A program made the position numbers and the translations under genes. The notes below the pieces were generated by a model. It ran no database searches. It was not told the DNA's origin and saw only the letters and a list, made by a program, of their open reading frames with translations. A stretch of 64,000 nucleotides of DNA from Opacimonas sp014872805 (GTDB taxonomy: Bacteria > Pseudomonadota > Gammaproteobacteria > Enterobacterales > Alteromonadaceae), in assembly GCA_014872805.1 (NCBI GenBank), contig WKFN01000002.1, positions 1 to 64,000 of the forward strand, given 5' to 3'. Shown in pieces: positions 27,029 to 36,619 of the stretch; position 1 is the first letter of the stretch, and each line of letters starts with the position of its first letter.

Positions 27029-28774
27029 ATGAAATTCTGGGCATGGAGTTGCCTTTTTTTGACTTCTCTAGCAGTAGCTCAAGTCAATATACAATGGCAA
27101 AAACCCCCTCCGTCAGAGGTTAAAAACAACATTGAAATCGCGTTAAAGACCTACTCAGGCTTCGCTGATTGTGAGTCAATCAGTCCTCTCGAACTTGCCC
27201 AACAGCGTCAGACTTTGGGCAGTTTGTTGCTGGATTCGTTTCATGCGTTTGGGTATTTCGATACTCAGTTTATTACACTGGAGAGGGTCAGTTTGACACA
27301 GTGTAATGATTGGTCAGCAAGTGTGTTGATAGGTGAACGCGCTAGGCTTGTTGCCATCGATGTAGAGACTGATTCAGTATTGCATGACGATCCAGTGATC
27401 GCCAAGCGCTATCAAGCATTGACTAAACACGTTGACAAGCCCTTTAGTCAAAAACTTTATACTGGCTTCAAAGATGATATGTACAGTTTAGCGATTGCAC
27501 GTGGTTATTTTGATATCACTATGGGTCAAAGTCAGATTGTCGTCGCACAAAACAATCGTGATATCACTTTGCGCTATGGTTTTGAGTTTGGCGATAGATA
27601 TGTCATCGATGCATTGAAACTACCTGCTAACACCATCAATCAAGCTTTACTCAATAATATTATTGAGCTAGAGCTTGGCGAGCCCTATGCATTGGAACGT
27701 ATCAACGAGATGCGCAATGCCTTAAATCGCTCGGGGTATTTTGCAACGGTACAAATCCGGCCAGATCTGGCCAATCGACGGGATGGCAAAATTAATCTCA
27801 TCGCCACATTAACTGAAAAGCCCAAACACCAAGTCGAATACGGGGTGGGCTTCTCAACTGATGTCGGCCCACGCGCGTCCGTTGCATGGAAACGCGCCAG
27901 ATTAAATAACAGTGGTCACAGTATACGCTTATCCTCCAAAGTATCTGCTCCCGAGCAACAAGTCAGCGCGACGTATAAGGTCCCCTTGGCTAATCCAAAT
28001 CGCGAATACATTAACTATCAACTCGGACTTGAACGAACTGACTTCAATAACAGCGAAGCCTTATCCTTGAGTTTAGGGGCAACACGATTTTTCCGAGTCG
28101 GTCATTTTCATGATCGCCTTAATGATTGGCATGTCAGTATATTTACTCGGTACACCTACTCAGACTTTACCCAAGCGGATGTGAATGCCAACACTAAATT
28201 ATGGTACGTAGGTGGGAGTTTGCATTATTTACAAACCGACGATATGTTATTTCCGTCAACCGGTGAGCGACATGATCTAACGCTAGAAACTGCGCAAAAT
28301 AATTTACTAAGTGACTTTACTGTGTATCGTCTTACTGCTCAAACCAAATGGTTAAGACCATTATCAAGTGATTGGACATGGCTCGGGATCTGGCGCGCAG
28401 GATGGATGGATACAGATGATTTTGCTCAGACTCCGAGCGAACAACGCTTTTATTTGGGCGGTGACCAAAGCATTCGTGGGTTTGGCTACAAAGACATCGC
28501 ACCTAGAGATGCAAGTGGGGCTTTGCTTGGGGGCGAGCAAAGCGTATCGACCCAACAAGAACTCATATATCAAATTAATGACTCATGGGGCATAGCCGGA
28601 TTCTTCGATGCGGCTCAAATCGGTTACAATGCTCAATCCTTGTCTGCCTCTAGTGTTGGCTTGGGGGCGATTTGGCGCTCACCCTTGGGCCCTGTGCGTT
28701 TATATGCTGCCCGAGGCAGCAGTACTACAGAGTCTACTTGGCGACTGCACATTATGTTGGGGCCGCTATTATGA
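27029..28774 (+). CDS. tamA: TamA, outer-membrane Omp85-family assembly factor
   Basis: 581 residues (E. coli TamA 577) with a signal peptide (MKFWAWSCLFLTSLAVA). Residues about 20-265 form three POTRA domains (GYFDTQFITLER, SVLIGERARL, ARGYFDITMGQS, GEPYALERINEMRNALNRSGYF), and the rest is a 16-strand barrel with RFYLGGDQSIRGFGYKDI, the conserved L6 RGF motif, and a C-terminal strand ending in WRLHIMLGPLL. TamA with TamB forms a cell-envelope-spanning complex for outer-membrane protein insertion and phospholipid transport. The tamB start overlaps its stop (ATGA). Confidence 0.93.
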   Translation: MKFWAWSCLFLTSLAVAQVNIQWQKPPPSEVKNNIEIALKTYSGFADCESISPLELAQQRQTLGSLLLDSFHAFGYFDTQFITLERVSLTQCNDWSASVLIGERARLVAIDVETDSVLHDDPVIAKRYQALTKHVDKPFSQKLYTGFKDDMYSLAIARGYFDITMGQSQIVVAQNNRDITLRYGFEFGDRYVIDALKLPANTINQALLNNIIELELGEPYALERINEMRNALNRSGYFATVQIRPDLANRRDGKINLIATLTEKPKHQVEYGVGFSTDVGPRASVAWKRARLNNSGHSIRLSSKVSAPEQQVSATYKVPLANPNREYINYQLGLERTDFNNSEALSLSLGATRFFRVGHFHDRLNDWHVSIFTRYTYSDFTQADVNANTKLWYVGGSLHYLQTDDMLFPSTGERHDLTLETAQNNLLSDFTVYRLTAQTKWLRPLSSDWTWLGIWRAGWMDTDDFAQTPSEQRFYLGGDQSIRGFGYKDIAPRDASGALLGGEQSVSTQQELIYQINDSWGIAGFFDAAQIGYNAQSLSASSVGLGAIWRSPLGPVRLYAARGSSTTESTWRLHIMLGPLL

Positions 28775-31700
28775 CGACAGACAAAGCTGTTGCAAAACAG
28801 GTCACTCCCTCTCCTTGGCGCTGGCTACGACGCTTGCTTTGGACCCTATTTGCTTTAACCCTTATCACATTAAGTTTATTGGTTGGTTTGCTTAATTCAA
28901 ACTTAGGTACATTAGCGCTTAAGCAAACCCTTGAACGTATAGATTGGGTCCGCGTTGAGGAGATAAAGGGGACGATTTTTCATGGTATGCGCTGGCGTAA
29001 TATCCATGTCGCACATCCAGCCCTCTCGGGACAGATCACGCAACTAGACGTTGCGCTATCGCCAATGTGTCTATGGCAAAAGCAAATCTGCCTTGAACAA
29101 CTGTTTATTGAATCAGCTCATTTTCAGCTTGGAGATAATACCACCATCAACTTAGCAAACTGGTCTGCTCCAGTTAACATTGATCTGCAAAGTGGCATTG
29201 TCGTTTTCCCTACGCACATCCAAGGTGACGAACTACATGTTTATCTACCTGATAGTCAACCGATTTCATCGATAGCTGCAGCACCGTCCCCATCGTTTGA
29301 CTTGAGCTCAAAAGAAGCAATTATTGAGCAAATAGAGACAGGAATTGAAGCGATTTTCCAGGCCGTTCAGTATTATCAAACTTCGCTCTCCAAAACCACT
29401 GACTTCGAGTTTAGCCCCGAGCAACTGCAAGACGCACTGCCAGAACTAGTTTGGCCTCTATTAGCAGAAGACATTGCACTCTCTATTAATTCTCTTGCCG
29501 TAGCACAAAACCAAACATCCCTTATACCTGAGAGTATGGTTAAGGGTCACTTTGCACTGACTGAACAACTCAGCATAAAGTCGATATTGGTCAGTAACCA
29601 ATATGGGGAGCTTAATGGTAACGCGACGCTTGGGCCAGACTATAATGTGCTGGCGGATCTTAGTTTATACATCAACGGTCTTTCACTGCCGATTGAACGT
29701 TTTGTATTTGCATTAGATGGCTATCTGCTCTCGCCATCCATTGCATTTGACACCACTGGCCAATTCATAAGTAGTGGGCACTTAAAAATTGATTTGACTG
29801 ATAGAGCTATACCTGTCGATGTCTCGTTGACTTGGGATAGATTTGTAGAACAAATAAATGATATTCAGATTGACCTTGCCCCAGGCATCTTGAACATACA
29901 GGGCAATCGCTATCAAGCTAAAGCAGAGATTGATGTGTTATTAGAGCACGTAGTTCAAGAAGGAAGATTGGCTTTAACTGGAATCAATATTGACTGTTCG
30001 CTATCGGTAAGTCTTACTCAATTAAACACGCAAGATTGCGGTGTTAGCCTTGGCAATACGCACATACCATTGAACCTCCTAATCGACGCTAAAGAGAGTC
30101 TGTCCTTCACTGTTACGACGCAGTTCACTCTAAGCCAACAAAGTAATCTGTTGCAATGGCGCATTCAGGGCACTCCTCTTGTAGATTATTTGCAAGACTT
30201 TTTACTCGATACCTATACGGCTGATATTTCAATTACCCAAGATTCGTTTTCCTTGCGTCACGCTCTCACTGGTGAACTTGGTAAGCCACTATCAGTGCAT
30301 CATGACATGACCGCTGAGCTATTTAATGATGAGATAAAAATAGACATCCCCAAGCTCAACCTGAGTTACGGTGAGGACAATCTGGAATTAGCCTTTTTAG
30401 CAGTGCGTTGAGTGAAAAAACTCTGACTTTTTCTCCAGTGCAGATTGATTTATATTCTTCAAATAATTGGGTGGGTAGCTTATCCGTTAGGCTTGATCCG
30501 ATTGTATTTGAGCAGATGGATTTAGGAGCAGAGATTATTTTGGATGACACTGGACTGGCCCAAATTTTCTATCTGGTAAACGGATATTTAACTACACCAA
30601 TTCAAATTCACACCGATGCATCAGTTGCGCTAGAAACTCGCTTGCAATGGAATGGCAATCAACTCAAAGCAAATACCAATTTACGCTTATCACCAAGTAC
30701 TTGGGCACTCACTCCAACTTTGCAGTTTGTTATAGAAGAAGCCCAAATTAAGGGAGACGTAAAGTGGGATATTGAGCAGCCTATCAGTACGGCTCAACTG
30801 CGTTCACGAGGGCAAATTACCGGCCAAAATTTAGGTCAAATTGGACTTGAAATCGACTTCCTAAATACGCTAGCCGTGTATGCTCAGTTAAAAGAAGTGA
30901 ACTTAGCAATATTCTCTGACTTAGTGCCTATGTTTGAGGAATTTACCGGGTTGGCCTCAGCAAATATTGCGTTACGACAGTACGATAATGATTTGAATAT
31001 TAACGGTGTGGTCATAGTACCTGCACTTAATCTTGAGCTTGATAAACTGCCCGATTCACATATTCAATCACACCCTGACATTGTATTCACCCAGCCACAA
31101 AAACAGATCTTTAGCCTTGAGGAAAGTGATAAATTCAGTATGCCATTTGGCATTAACCTTGATATCAATGCCATCATCGACCCACTTAAACGTCAAAAGG
31201 TACGATTAAAGGCGTTTGACTTTGCCACATCTCTACATGGTGCCTTAAACGTACGCCTTGAAAGTACAAACTTAGCGGTATTGGGGGATCTCAACCTAAC
31301 TGATGGTTTGTACCAAGCATATGGTCAAGATTTATTGGTGCGGCGCGGAGTGTTGAATTTTACAGGTCCGGTTGGTTTGCCATATATATCACTAGAAGCC
31401 ATTCGCAACCCAAAAACCATGAACGAAGACGTCATTGCAGGGCTCAGAGTTCAAGGTTTAAGCCAGAATTTACGCGCAGAGCTATTTAGTGAACCTGAAT
31501 TTGAAAACCCCAATATTTTATCTTACCTGATTCGCGGCAAAGGGCTCAATGCTGCGTCAGATGAAAACTCATCTGTGGTCATTTCTAATGCCCTGCTCGG
31601 TTTTGGGCTTGGGCAAAGTGAGAGTGCGCTGTCACGCCTTGGTAGTTCATTAGGGGTGGACGACTTACAATTGTCGACTCAAGGTGCTGGCGATCAAACC

Positions 31701-31931
31701 CAAATAGGTGTTAGCGGTAAGCTCAATGAGCGATTGAGTGTCGAATATCGAGTTGGCGTGTTTGAAGAAATTGCCGAATGGGGGCTGCGCTATCAATATC
31801 GTCCCAACCTTTATATTGAAGCAACCAGCGGTGCGCATAACGCATTGGATGTGTTTTACCAGATCGCACGGGGCACTCGCTCCGAATCAGAATCAAATCA
31901 GGTACTTGAGTCAACATCTAGTGAGCAGTAG
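28771..31931 (+). pseudogene. tamB: tamB, split by a frameshift in a T run
   Basis: TamB anchors in the inner membrane and spans the periplasm as a beta-taco to TamA. The first frame (28771-30411, 546 residues) starts with an anchor helix (LFALTLITLSLLVGLL) and ends prematurely at TGA 30409-30411. The second (open from 30375 to 31931, about 507 residues) carries the rest, including the DUF490 C-terminal region (LNVRLESTNLAVLGDLNLTDGLYQAYG, RGVLNFTGP, WGLRYQYRPNLYIEATSGAHNALDVFYQI). The frames join if one T is added to the T5 at 30394-30398, giving LELAFFSSALSEKTL. The joined protein would be about 1,055 residues (E. coli 1,259). Either a base-calling error, a true mutation, or ribosomal slippage on C TTT TTA. 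Confidence 0.85.
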
Positions 31932-31972
31932 CATAGTATCTAGTTAACTTGTTTTTTTACCAGGTCATTTTC

Positions 31973-32392
31973 ATGTGGGTACAACATCAACTTACTTTAC
32001 CAGCTTATCAACGGGGATTTCACCTCATTACAGATAAGATAGCCTCTCAAATCCCTCAGCTAACACAGTGTAAAACAGGCCTTTTACATGTATTTATCCA
32101 GCATTCTAGTGCATCTCTCACCATTAATGAAAATGCCGATCCAACTGTGCGAATCGATTTTGAATCGCACTTCAATGTCATCGCTCCTGAAAACCAACCC
32201 TATTATCGCCACACCTATGAGGGATCTGATGATATGCCAGCACACCTCAAAGCCAGTCTTCTCGGTTCATCAGTCAGTGTTCCTGTTGCCGCTGGAAAAC
32301 TCTTACTTGGTACATGGCAAGGGATATATTTAGGGGAACATAGAGATCATGCATCACCACGAACACTGGTCTTGACCTTGCATGGAGAATAA
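31973..32392 (+). CDS. yjbQ: YjbQ family protein (UPF0047)
   Basis: 139 residues from ATG 31973 (MWVQHQLTLPAYQRGFHLIT). Family signature: LLHVFIQHSSASLTINENADPTVRIDFE, a central YRHTYEGSDDMPAHLKASLLG and a C-terminal GTWQGIYLGEHRD. E. coli YjbQ has weak thiamine phosphate synthase activity and the fold is that of a metal-binding trimer; the true role is unclear. It follows tamB by 41 bases and precedes a convergent small gene whose stop it abuts. Confidence 0.9.
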   Translation: MWVQHQLTLPAYQRGFHLITDKIASQIPQLTQCKTGLLHVFIQHSSASLTINENADPTVRIDFESHFNVIAPENQPYYRHTYEGSDDMPAHLKASLLGSSVSVPVAAGKLLLGTWQGIYLGEHRDHASPRTLVLTLHGE

Positions 32393-32608
32393 TCAAAAGT
32401 CACTGTGCGCTTCACGTTGCTCATGTAATCTCTCAATTTCTTTAATCACGATTTCTTTTAATAGAGGTCGCGCACTTGAATTAAGGTAAAGACAGGTTCG
32501 CTCCACAGAAGTAAATTCTTCCTCTGAAAAAAACAAGGTAATGCGTTTTTTGGGAGACGACGATATATTGTGATGGTTACTTTTCGAAGTACTCGGAATC
32601 AATTGCAC
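32393..32608 (-). CDS. small ribbon-helix-helix-like protein
   Basis: 71 residues from GTG 32608 with AGAGAGAA upstream. The core KKRITLFFSEEEFTSVERTCLYLNSSARPLLKEIVIKEIERL has the strand-helix-helix pattern of RHH (CopG/Arc) DNA-binding proteins, with a Ser/Asn-rich N-terminal tail. No toxin partner is adjacent. A near-perfect inverted repeat lies in the intergenic space between it and mscS, so it may regulate itself and/or mscS; that is inference. Confidence is moderate because the protein is short and ends exactly at the yjbQ stop. Confidence 0.5.
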   Translation of the reverse strand: MQLIPSTSKSNHHNISSSPKKRITLFFSEEEFTSVERTCLYLNSSARPLLKEIVIKEIERLHEQREAHSDF

Positions 32609-32691
32609 TATGGTTCTCTCTTGGGTTGTATTATCCAGTGATTCAATGATACCGAACGTTATTCTTGTGCCTACTGGTCAAAAGCTCTGAT

Positions 32692-32714
32692 TTCACAAAA
32701 TATACTTTGTGAAA
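32692..32714. promoter_or_regulatory. inverted repeat, candidate operator
   Basis: Perfect nine-base arms TTTCACAAA and TTTGTGAAA around a TATAC spacer, in the divergent region between the RHH-like gene and mscS, 47 bases before the mscS start. There is no T-run, so it is not a terminator. The arm order (TCACA outside-in) is the reverse of a CRP site. Confidence 0.5.
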
Positions 32715-32760
32715 AACGCATTTTAGTCAATAATGCGCAAAAGCGACAAAAGGAAGCATC

Positions 32761-33624
32761 ATGCTCGACACGGTTAACGAATTTTTAGTATATCTAGACT
32801 CCATTTCCCTATCCCTTGGTGCTGTATCTATATCGGTTTTGGATGTTTCTAGGGCCTTATTTTTAGGAGCTTTGGTTATATGGGCAGGTATTTGGATTAA
32901 CCGTCGCGGTATCGATACAATCAAGCGCCAAAAACGCTTTGATGTGCGAACCAAAGAAGTGTTGAGTAAAGTATATCAAGTACTGATTTTTTGTTTTGTT
33001 GCCATTACTTTATTACAACTGCTAGGGATTAACCTCACAACACTCGCCGTATTTGGTGGTGCAGTAGGTGTCGGGCTCGGTCTGGGCTTACAGTCCATAG
33101 CGTCGAACTTTATTTCAGGCATTATTATTTTAATTGATAAATCCGTTACCGTTGGTGATTACATTGAACTAGATGATGGCAGCAAAGGCTGGGTACGCGA
33201 ATTTCGAATGCGTTACACCATCCTTGAAACCTATGACGGAAAAGACATCGTAGTGCCCAATGAAAAATTTATCAGCTGCACCTTTATCAATTGGTCACAC
33301 AAAGACCCACTACAGCGCTATCGCGTGGATTTCTCTGTGGCGTACAAAACCGATATTCGGCATGTCGTGGAAATCATCAAAGAGGCAGTTGCACAACATC
33401 CTCAAGTATTGAGCGGTGATAAGGTAGCCCTTGAACTTAGACCCGACTGTGAAATTGATTCCTTTGGTGACAGTGGAGTGAATTTGTTTGTTGAGTTCTG
33501 GATCGAAGGGATTGACGATGGAAAAAACCGTGTCGGCGGTGATTTGAATCTGATTATTTTTGAAACATTACGCGAACACGGTATCGAAATTCCATTTCCG
33601 CAAAGAGAAGTGCGCATTCTTTAA
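32761..33624 (+). CDS. mscS: small-conductance mechanosensitive channel, MscS family
   Basis: 287 residues (E. coli MscS 286). Three N-terminal membrane helices; the third is the pore helix with FGGAVGVGLGLGLQSIASNFISGIIILID, followed by the beta domain DKSVTVGDYIELDDGSKGWVREFRMRYTILETYDGKDIVVPNEKF and the C-terminal vestibule. It opens on hypo-osmotic shock to release solutes. AAGGAAG six bases before the ATG is a strong ribosome site, and its 17 bases from AAGGAAG through ATGCTC recur in the hairpin just past the gene. Confidence 0.93.
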   Translation: MLDTVNEFLVYLDSISLSLGAVSISVLDVSRALFLGALVIWAGIWINRRGIDTIKRQKRFDVRTKEVLSKVYQVLIFCFVAITLLQLLGINLTTLAVFGGAVGVGLGLGLQSIASNFISGIIILIDKSVTVGDYIELDDGSKGWVREFRMRYTILETYDGKDIVVPNEKFISCTFINWSHKDPLQRYRVDFSVAYKTDIRHVVEIIKEAVAQHPQVLSGDKVALELRPDCEIDSFGDSGVNLFVEFWIEGIDDGKNRVGGDLNLIIFETLREHGIEIPFPQREVRIL

Positions 33625-33652
33625 ACATGAAAAAATGTAAACTCGCTGTGAT

Positions 33653-33683
33653 CACATAAGGAAGCATCATGCTCCCTTATGTG
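33653..33683. repeat. 15-base-arm hairpin between convergent mscS and amidohydrolase genes
   Basis: CACATAAGGAAGCAT and ATGCTCCCTTATGTG pair with a single mismatch around one C (realistically a three-base loop). No T-run follows on either strand, so if it terminates transcription it is not a canonical terminator. The segment 33658-33674 is identical over 17 bases to the mscS ribosome site and start (32750-32766). Confidence 0.7.
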
Positions 33684-33688
33684 CTTGC

Positions 33689-35329
33689 TTAATATCTGCG
33701 CGTACCTGCGACCCAGGTTTCCAGTACTTGAGTATCTCGGATCAGCCCTTCGTCGACGGTAAAAATATCACGGTCAATGATGATAAAGTCCGCTTTTTTT
33801 CCGACGTCTAACGAACCAATTATATCCTCTTGGAATGCCGCATAAGCAGCATCTAAGGTAAAGCCTTTAAATGCTTGCTCACGGGTGACTGCCTCATGTC
33901 CTAACCATCCACCTTTAGGCATTCCCTCGGCGTTTTGACGAGTGATCGCAGCGTGTAAACCATGAAATGGATTGGCTAATTCAACTGGAAAATCGGAGCC
34001 AAACGCAATATCCGCCCCCATCTCTAGTAGCGACTTCCATGCGTAGGCCCCTTGCAATCGATGTTTGCCCAATCGGTCTTCAGCCATATTCATATCTGAT
34101 GTGGCATGCGTCGGTTGCATCGAGGCGATAATGCCGTATTTAGGAAATAAAGTGAGGTCTTCAGGTGCAATCACCTGAGCATGTTCGATTCGATGACGGG
34201 CTTTGTTTTCAGGAAAAATCTTAAACGTCTCAGCAAAGGTTTCTAAACCAAGGCGGTTCGCCCTATCGCCAATCGCATGATAATTAAGCTGAAATCCTGC
34301 ACCAATGATCTCTCGAAATAGCCCCGGCATAGATTCTTCGGAAGTCACTAACAAACCGAGATTATCTGGATCATCCGAATACGGTGCGATCAAAGCCGCT
34401 CCACGACTGCCCAAGGCACCATCACCATAAACCTTAACACTGCGAATACTCAACATGCCTGCGTCATCTTCGATATGACCATTTTGTAACAACTGTGACA
34501 GTTGCGGATCAGTTGCTGCAATCATTGCATAAATGCGAAAGTTCAAATTAGGTGCTGAGCGAGTAAAGAAATCCACGACTTGCGCACTGATCCCGGCGTC
34601 ATGCGCAGAAGTGATCCCCAATTTCAGCAAATGCTCTGACGCTTTATCCAAATATTTTGCTAACAAACGGTCATCAACGGGTGGAATATGTTTTTCAATG
34701 AGATACATCGCATTGTCAATCAACAAACCGGTCGGCTGGCCTTGTGCATCTTTCACAATTTCGCCACCACTAGGAGACGTCGTTGCAGAATGAATCCCCG
34801 CCACTTGTAAGGCAGCGCTATTTACCCAAGATGCATGTCCATCAATGCGTGATAACACTATGGGTTTATCGATATTTAGCGCATCTAAACTGACTTTTGA
34901 GGGGAATTGCTGATTATCCCATAACACCTGATTCCAGCCTCTGCCAACAACCCAGTCAGCTTGTGGGTTCAGACCAATAAAATCCTGCACGCGCTTTACG
35001 GCTTCTGCTTCAGAGCGTGTGCCACGTAAATCAATTTCAAAGAGGCCCTGTCCTAAACCTAAAATATGGCCATGCGCATCAATCAAACCTGGCAATACCG
35101 TCTTACCTTGTGCATCAATGACTTTAGCGTCATCTGGCATGCTGATCGCATGACCAATGGCAACAATTTCATCGGCTTCTACCAGCATTTGACTAAATTG
35201 CATCAGCTTACCATCAGCTCCTATCGTGTAACCGTTCGCATTGATCCACGCAGTTGGTTCAGCGTCATTTGCAACAACCAATGAACTGATAAGCAATAGA
35301 GCGAACGCGCCAATCTGTCGAAATTTCAT
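33689..35329 (-). CDS. exported amidohydrolase family 3 protein (YtcJ-like)
   Basis: 546 residues with a signal peptide (MKFRQIGAFALLLISSLVVA). The metal-dependent hydrolase fold is marked by GLIDAHGHILG, DGHASWVNS, the DAGIS segment, GDGALGSRGAAL, YHAIGDRANRL, RIEHAQVI and FGSDFPVE. These are N-substituted formamide/imidazolone-type hydrolases of uncertain substrate; the export signal suggests a periplasmic enzyme. It is a single gene, 40 bases downstream of purT on the same strand. Confidence 0.9.
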   Translation of the reverse strand: MKFRQIGAFALLLISSLVVANDAEPTAWINANGYTIGADGKLMQFSQMLVEADEIVAIGHAISMPDDAKVIDAQGKTVLPGLIDAHGHILGLGQGLFEIDLRGTRSEAEAVKRVQDFIGLNPQADWVVGRGWNQVLWDNQQFPSKVSLDALNIDKPIVLSRIDGHASWVNSAALQVAGIHSATTSPSGGEIVKDAQGQPTGLLIDNAMYLIEKHIPPVDDRLLAKYLDKASEHLLKLGITSAHDAGISAQVVDFFTRSAPNLNFRIYAMIAATDPQLSQLLQNGHIEDDAGMLSIRSVKVYGDGALGSRGAALIAPYSDDPDNLGLLVTSEESMPGLFREIIGAGFQLNYHAIGDRANRLGLETFAETFKIFPENKARHRIEHAQVIAPEDLTLFPKYGIIASMQPTHATSDMNMAEDRLGKHRLQGAYAWKSLLEMGADIAFGSDFPVELANPFHGLHAAITRQNAEGMPKGGWLGHEAVTREQAFKGFTLDAAYAAFQEDIIGSLDVGKKADFIIIDRDIFTVDEGLIRDTQVLETWVAGTRRY

Positions 35330-35369
35330 AAGGACCTCTGTTATATTTTTATTAAGCTGTATTGTGTGT

Positions 35370-36551
35370 CTAAAGTTTAACTTGGCAGTTTTGTTTCATA
35401 CACAATCCTTTCGCAACGGCCTCGTCACAGTTCTCCCCTCGTGCTAACATGACAGCCATGCGCCGAGTACCAGAGACGGTTGGCTTTCCAAAAATGCGTA
35501 AATCAGTTTGCGCTTCACTCAAGACTGCCTCTAAGTTAGCAAACGCCACTTGTTCACTGTGACCTTGAACCACCAAAGCAACCGAGGCAGATGGTCCGTA
35601 TAATTCGATATTGGGGATTGGCAGCCCCAAAAACGCGCGCGCATGTAAAGCAAACTCACTCAGATTTTGGGAAATCAACGTCACCATACCCGTATCGTGG
35701 GGACGTGGTGATACTTCACTAAAGTACACATCATCACCTTTAATGAACAATTCAACGCCAAACAAACCACGACCACCTAGTGCATCGGTGACTTGTTTTG
35801 CGATGGCATGTGCTTGTTGTAATGCTGTGTCAGACATGGCTTGAGGTTGCCAAGATTCTTGATAATCCCCTCTGGATTGACGATGGCCGATGGGTGCACA
35901 AAAACTAGTGCCATCAATATGTCGAATCGTGAGCAGGGTAATTTCATAATCAAAATCCATCATGCCCTCGACAATGACCTTACCTTGTCCCGCACGCCCG
36001 CCTTGTTGCGCATAATCCCACGCGCCTTTTGCTTCATCTGCAGCTTTCACTAAAGATTGGCCCTTACCAGAAGAACTCATAATGGGTTTGACAAAGCAAG
36101 GATAGCCGATTGCTTCAATTGCTTGATGAAACTCCGATTCGTCTGTAGCAAAGCGATAGTCAGACGTTACGATTTTGAGATCTTCAGCAACAAGTCTGCG
36201 GATCCCCTCGCGATTCATGGTGAGATGGGCTGCTTTAGCACTTGGAACAATATTAACGCCCTCGCTTTCTAATTCTAATAAGGTGGCTGTTGCGATTGCT
36301 TCCACCTCTGGGACAACAAAATCAGGCTGTTCTAATTCAATTACGCGGCGTAGTTCAGCGCCATCCAACATGGAAAACACATGCGCGCGATCAGCGACTT
36401 GCATGGCTGGCGCATTCGCATAGCTATCACAAGCGATGACTTCACAGCCAAAGCGTTTAAGTTCAATAACCACTTCTTTGCCAAGCTCACCTGAGCCGCA
36501 TAACAAAACTTTGCTTGTAGAGGAAGAAAAAGGGGTACCAAGGACGGTCAT
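35370..36551 (-). CDS. purT: formate-dependent phosphoribosylglycinamide formyltransferase (GAR transformylase 2)
   Basis: 393 residues from ATG 36551 (MTVLGTPFSSSTSKVLLCGSGELGKE), aligning with E. coli PurT (392); AAAGG lies eight bases upstream. An eleven-codon extension upstream is unlikely to be translated. ATP-grasp enzyme of purine synthesis that uses formate and ATP. Key blocks: LLCGSGELGKEV, VVPEVEAIAT, CFVKPIMSSSGKGQS, VIVEGMMDFDYEITLL, FFGVELF-type text (GLFGVELFIKGDDVYFSEVSPRPHDTG). One-carbon supply links it loosely to the glycine cleavage operon further right. Confidence 0.96.
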   Translation of the reverse strand: MTVLGTPFSSSTSKVLLCGSGELGKEVVIELKRFGCEVIACDSYANAPAMQVADRAHVFSMLDGAELRRVIELEQPDFVVPEVEAIATATLLELESEGVNIVPSAKAAHLTMNREGIRRLVAEDLKIVTSDYRFATDESEFHQAIEAIGYPCFVKPIMSSSGKGQSLVKAADEAKGAWDYAQQGGRAGQGKVIVEGMMDFDYEITLLTIRHIDGTSFCAPIGHRQSRGDYQESWQPQAMSDTALQQAHAIAKQVTDALGGRGLFGVELFIKGDDVYFSEVSPRPHDTGMVTLISQNLSEFALHARAFLGLPIPNIELYGPSASVALVVQGHSEQVAFANLEAVLSEAQTDLRIFGKPTVSGTRRMAVMLARGENCDEAVAKGLCMKQNCQVKL

Positions 36552-36619
36552 AGGAAAAACCTTTGTTATTATGATGATACGCACAATAACAAAGGTTATG
36601 AGATTTGCCTAGCCTAGAA

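Noticed and set aside
32692..32714. CRP site before mscS
   Set aside because: CRP needs TGTGA-N6-TCACA; here the half-sites are in the opposite order with a different spacing.
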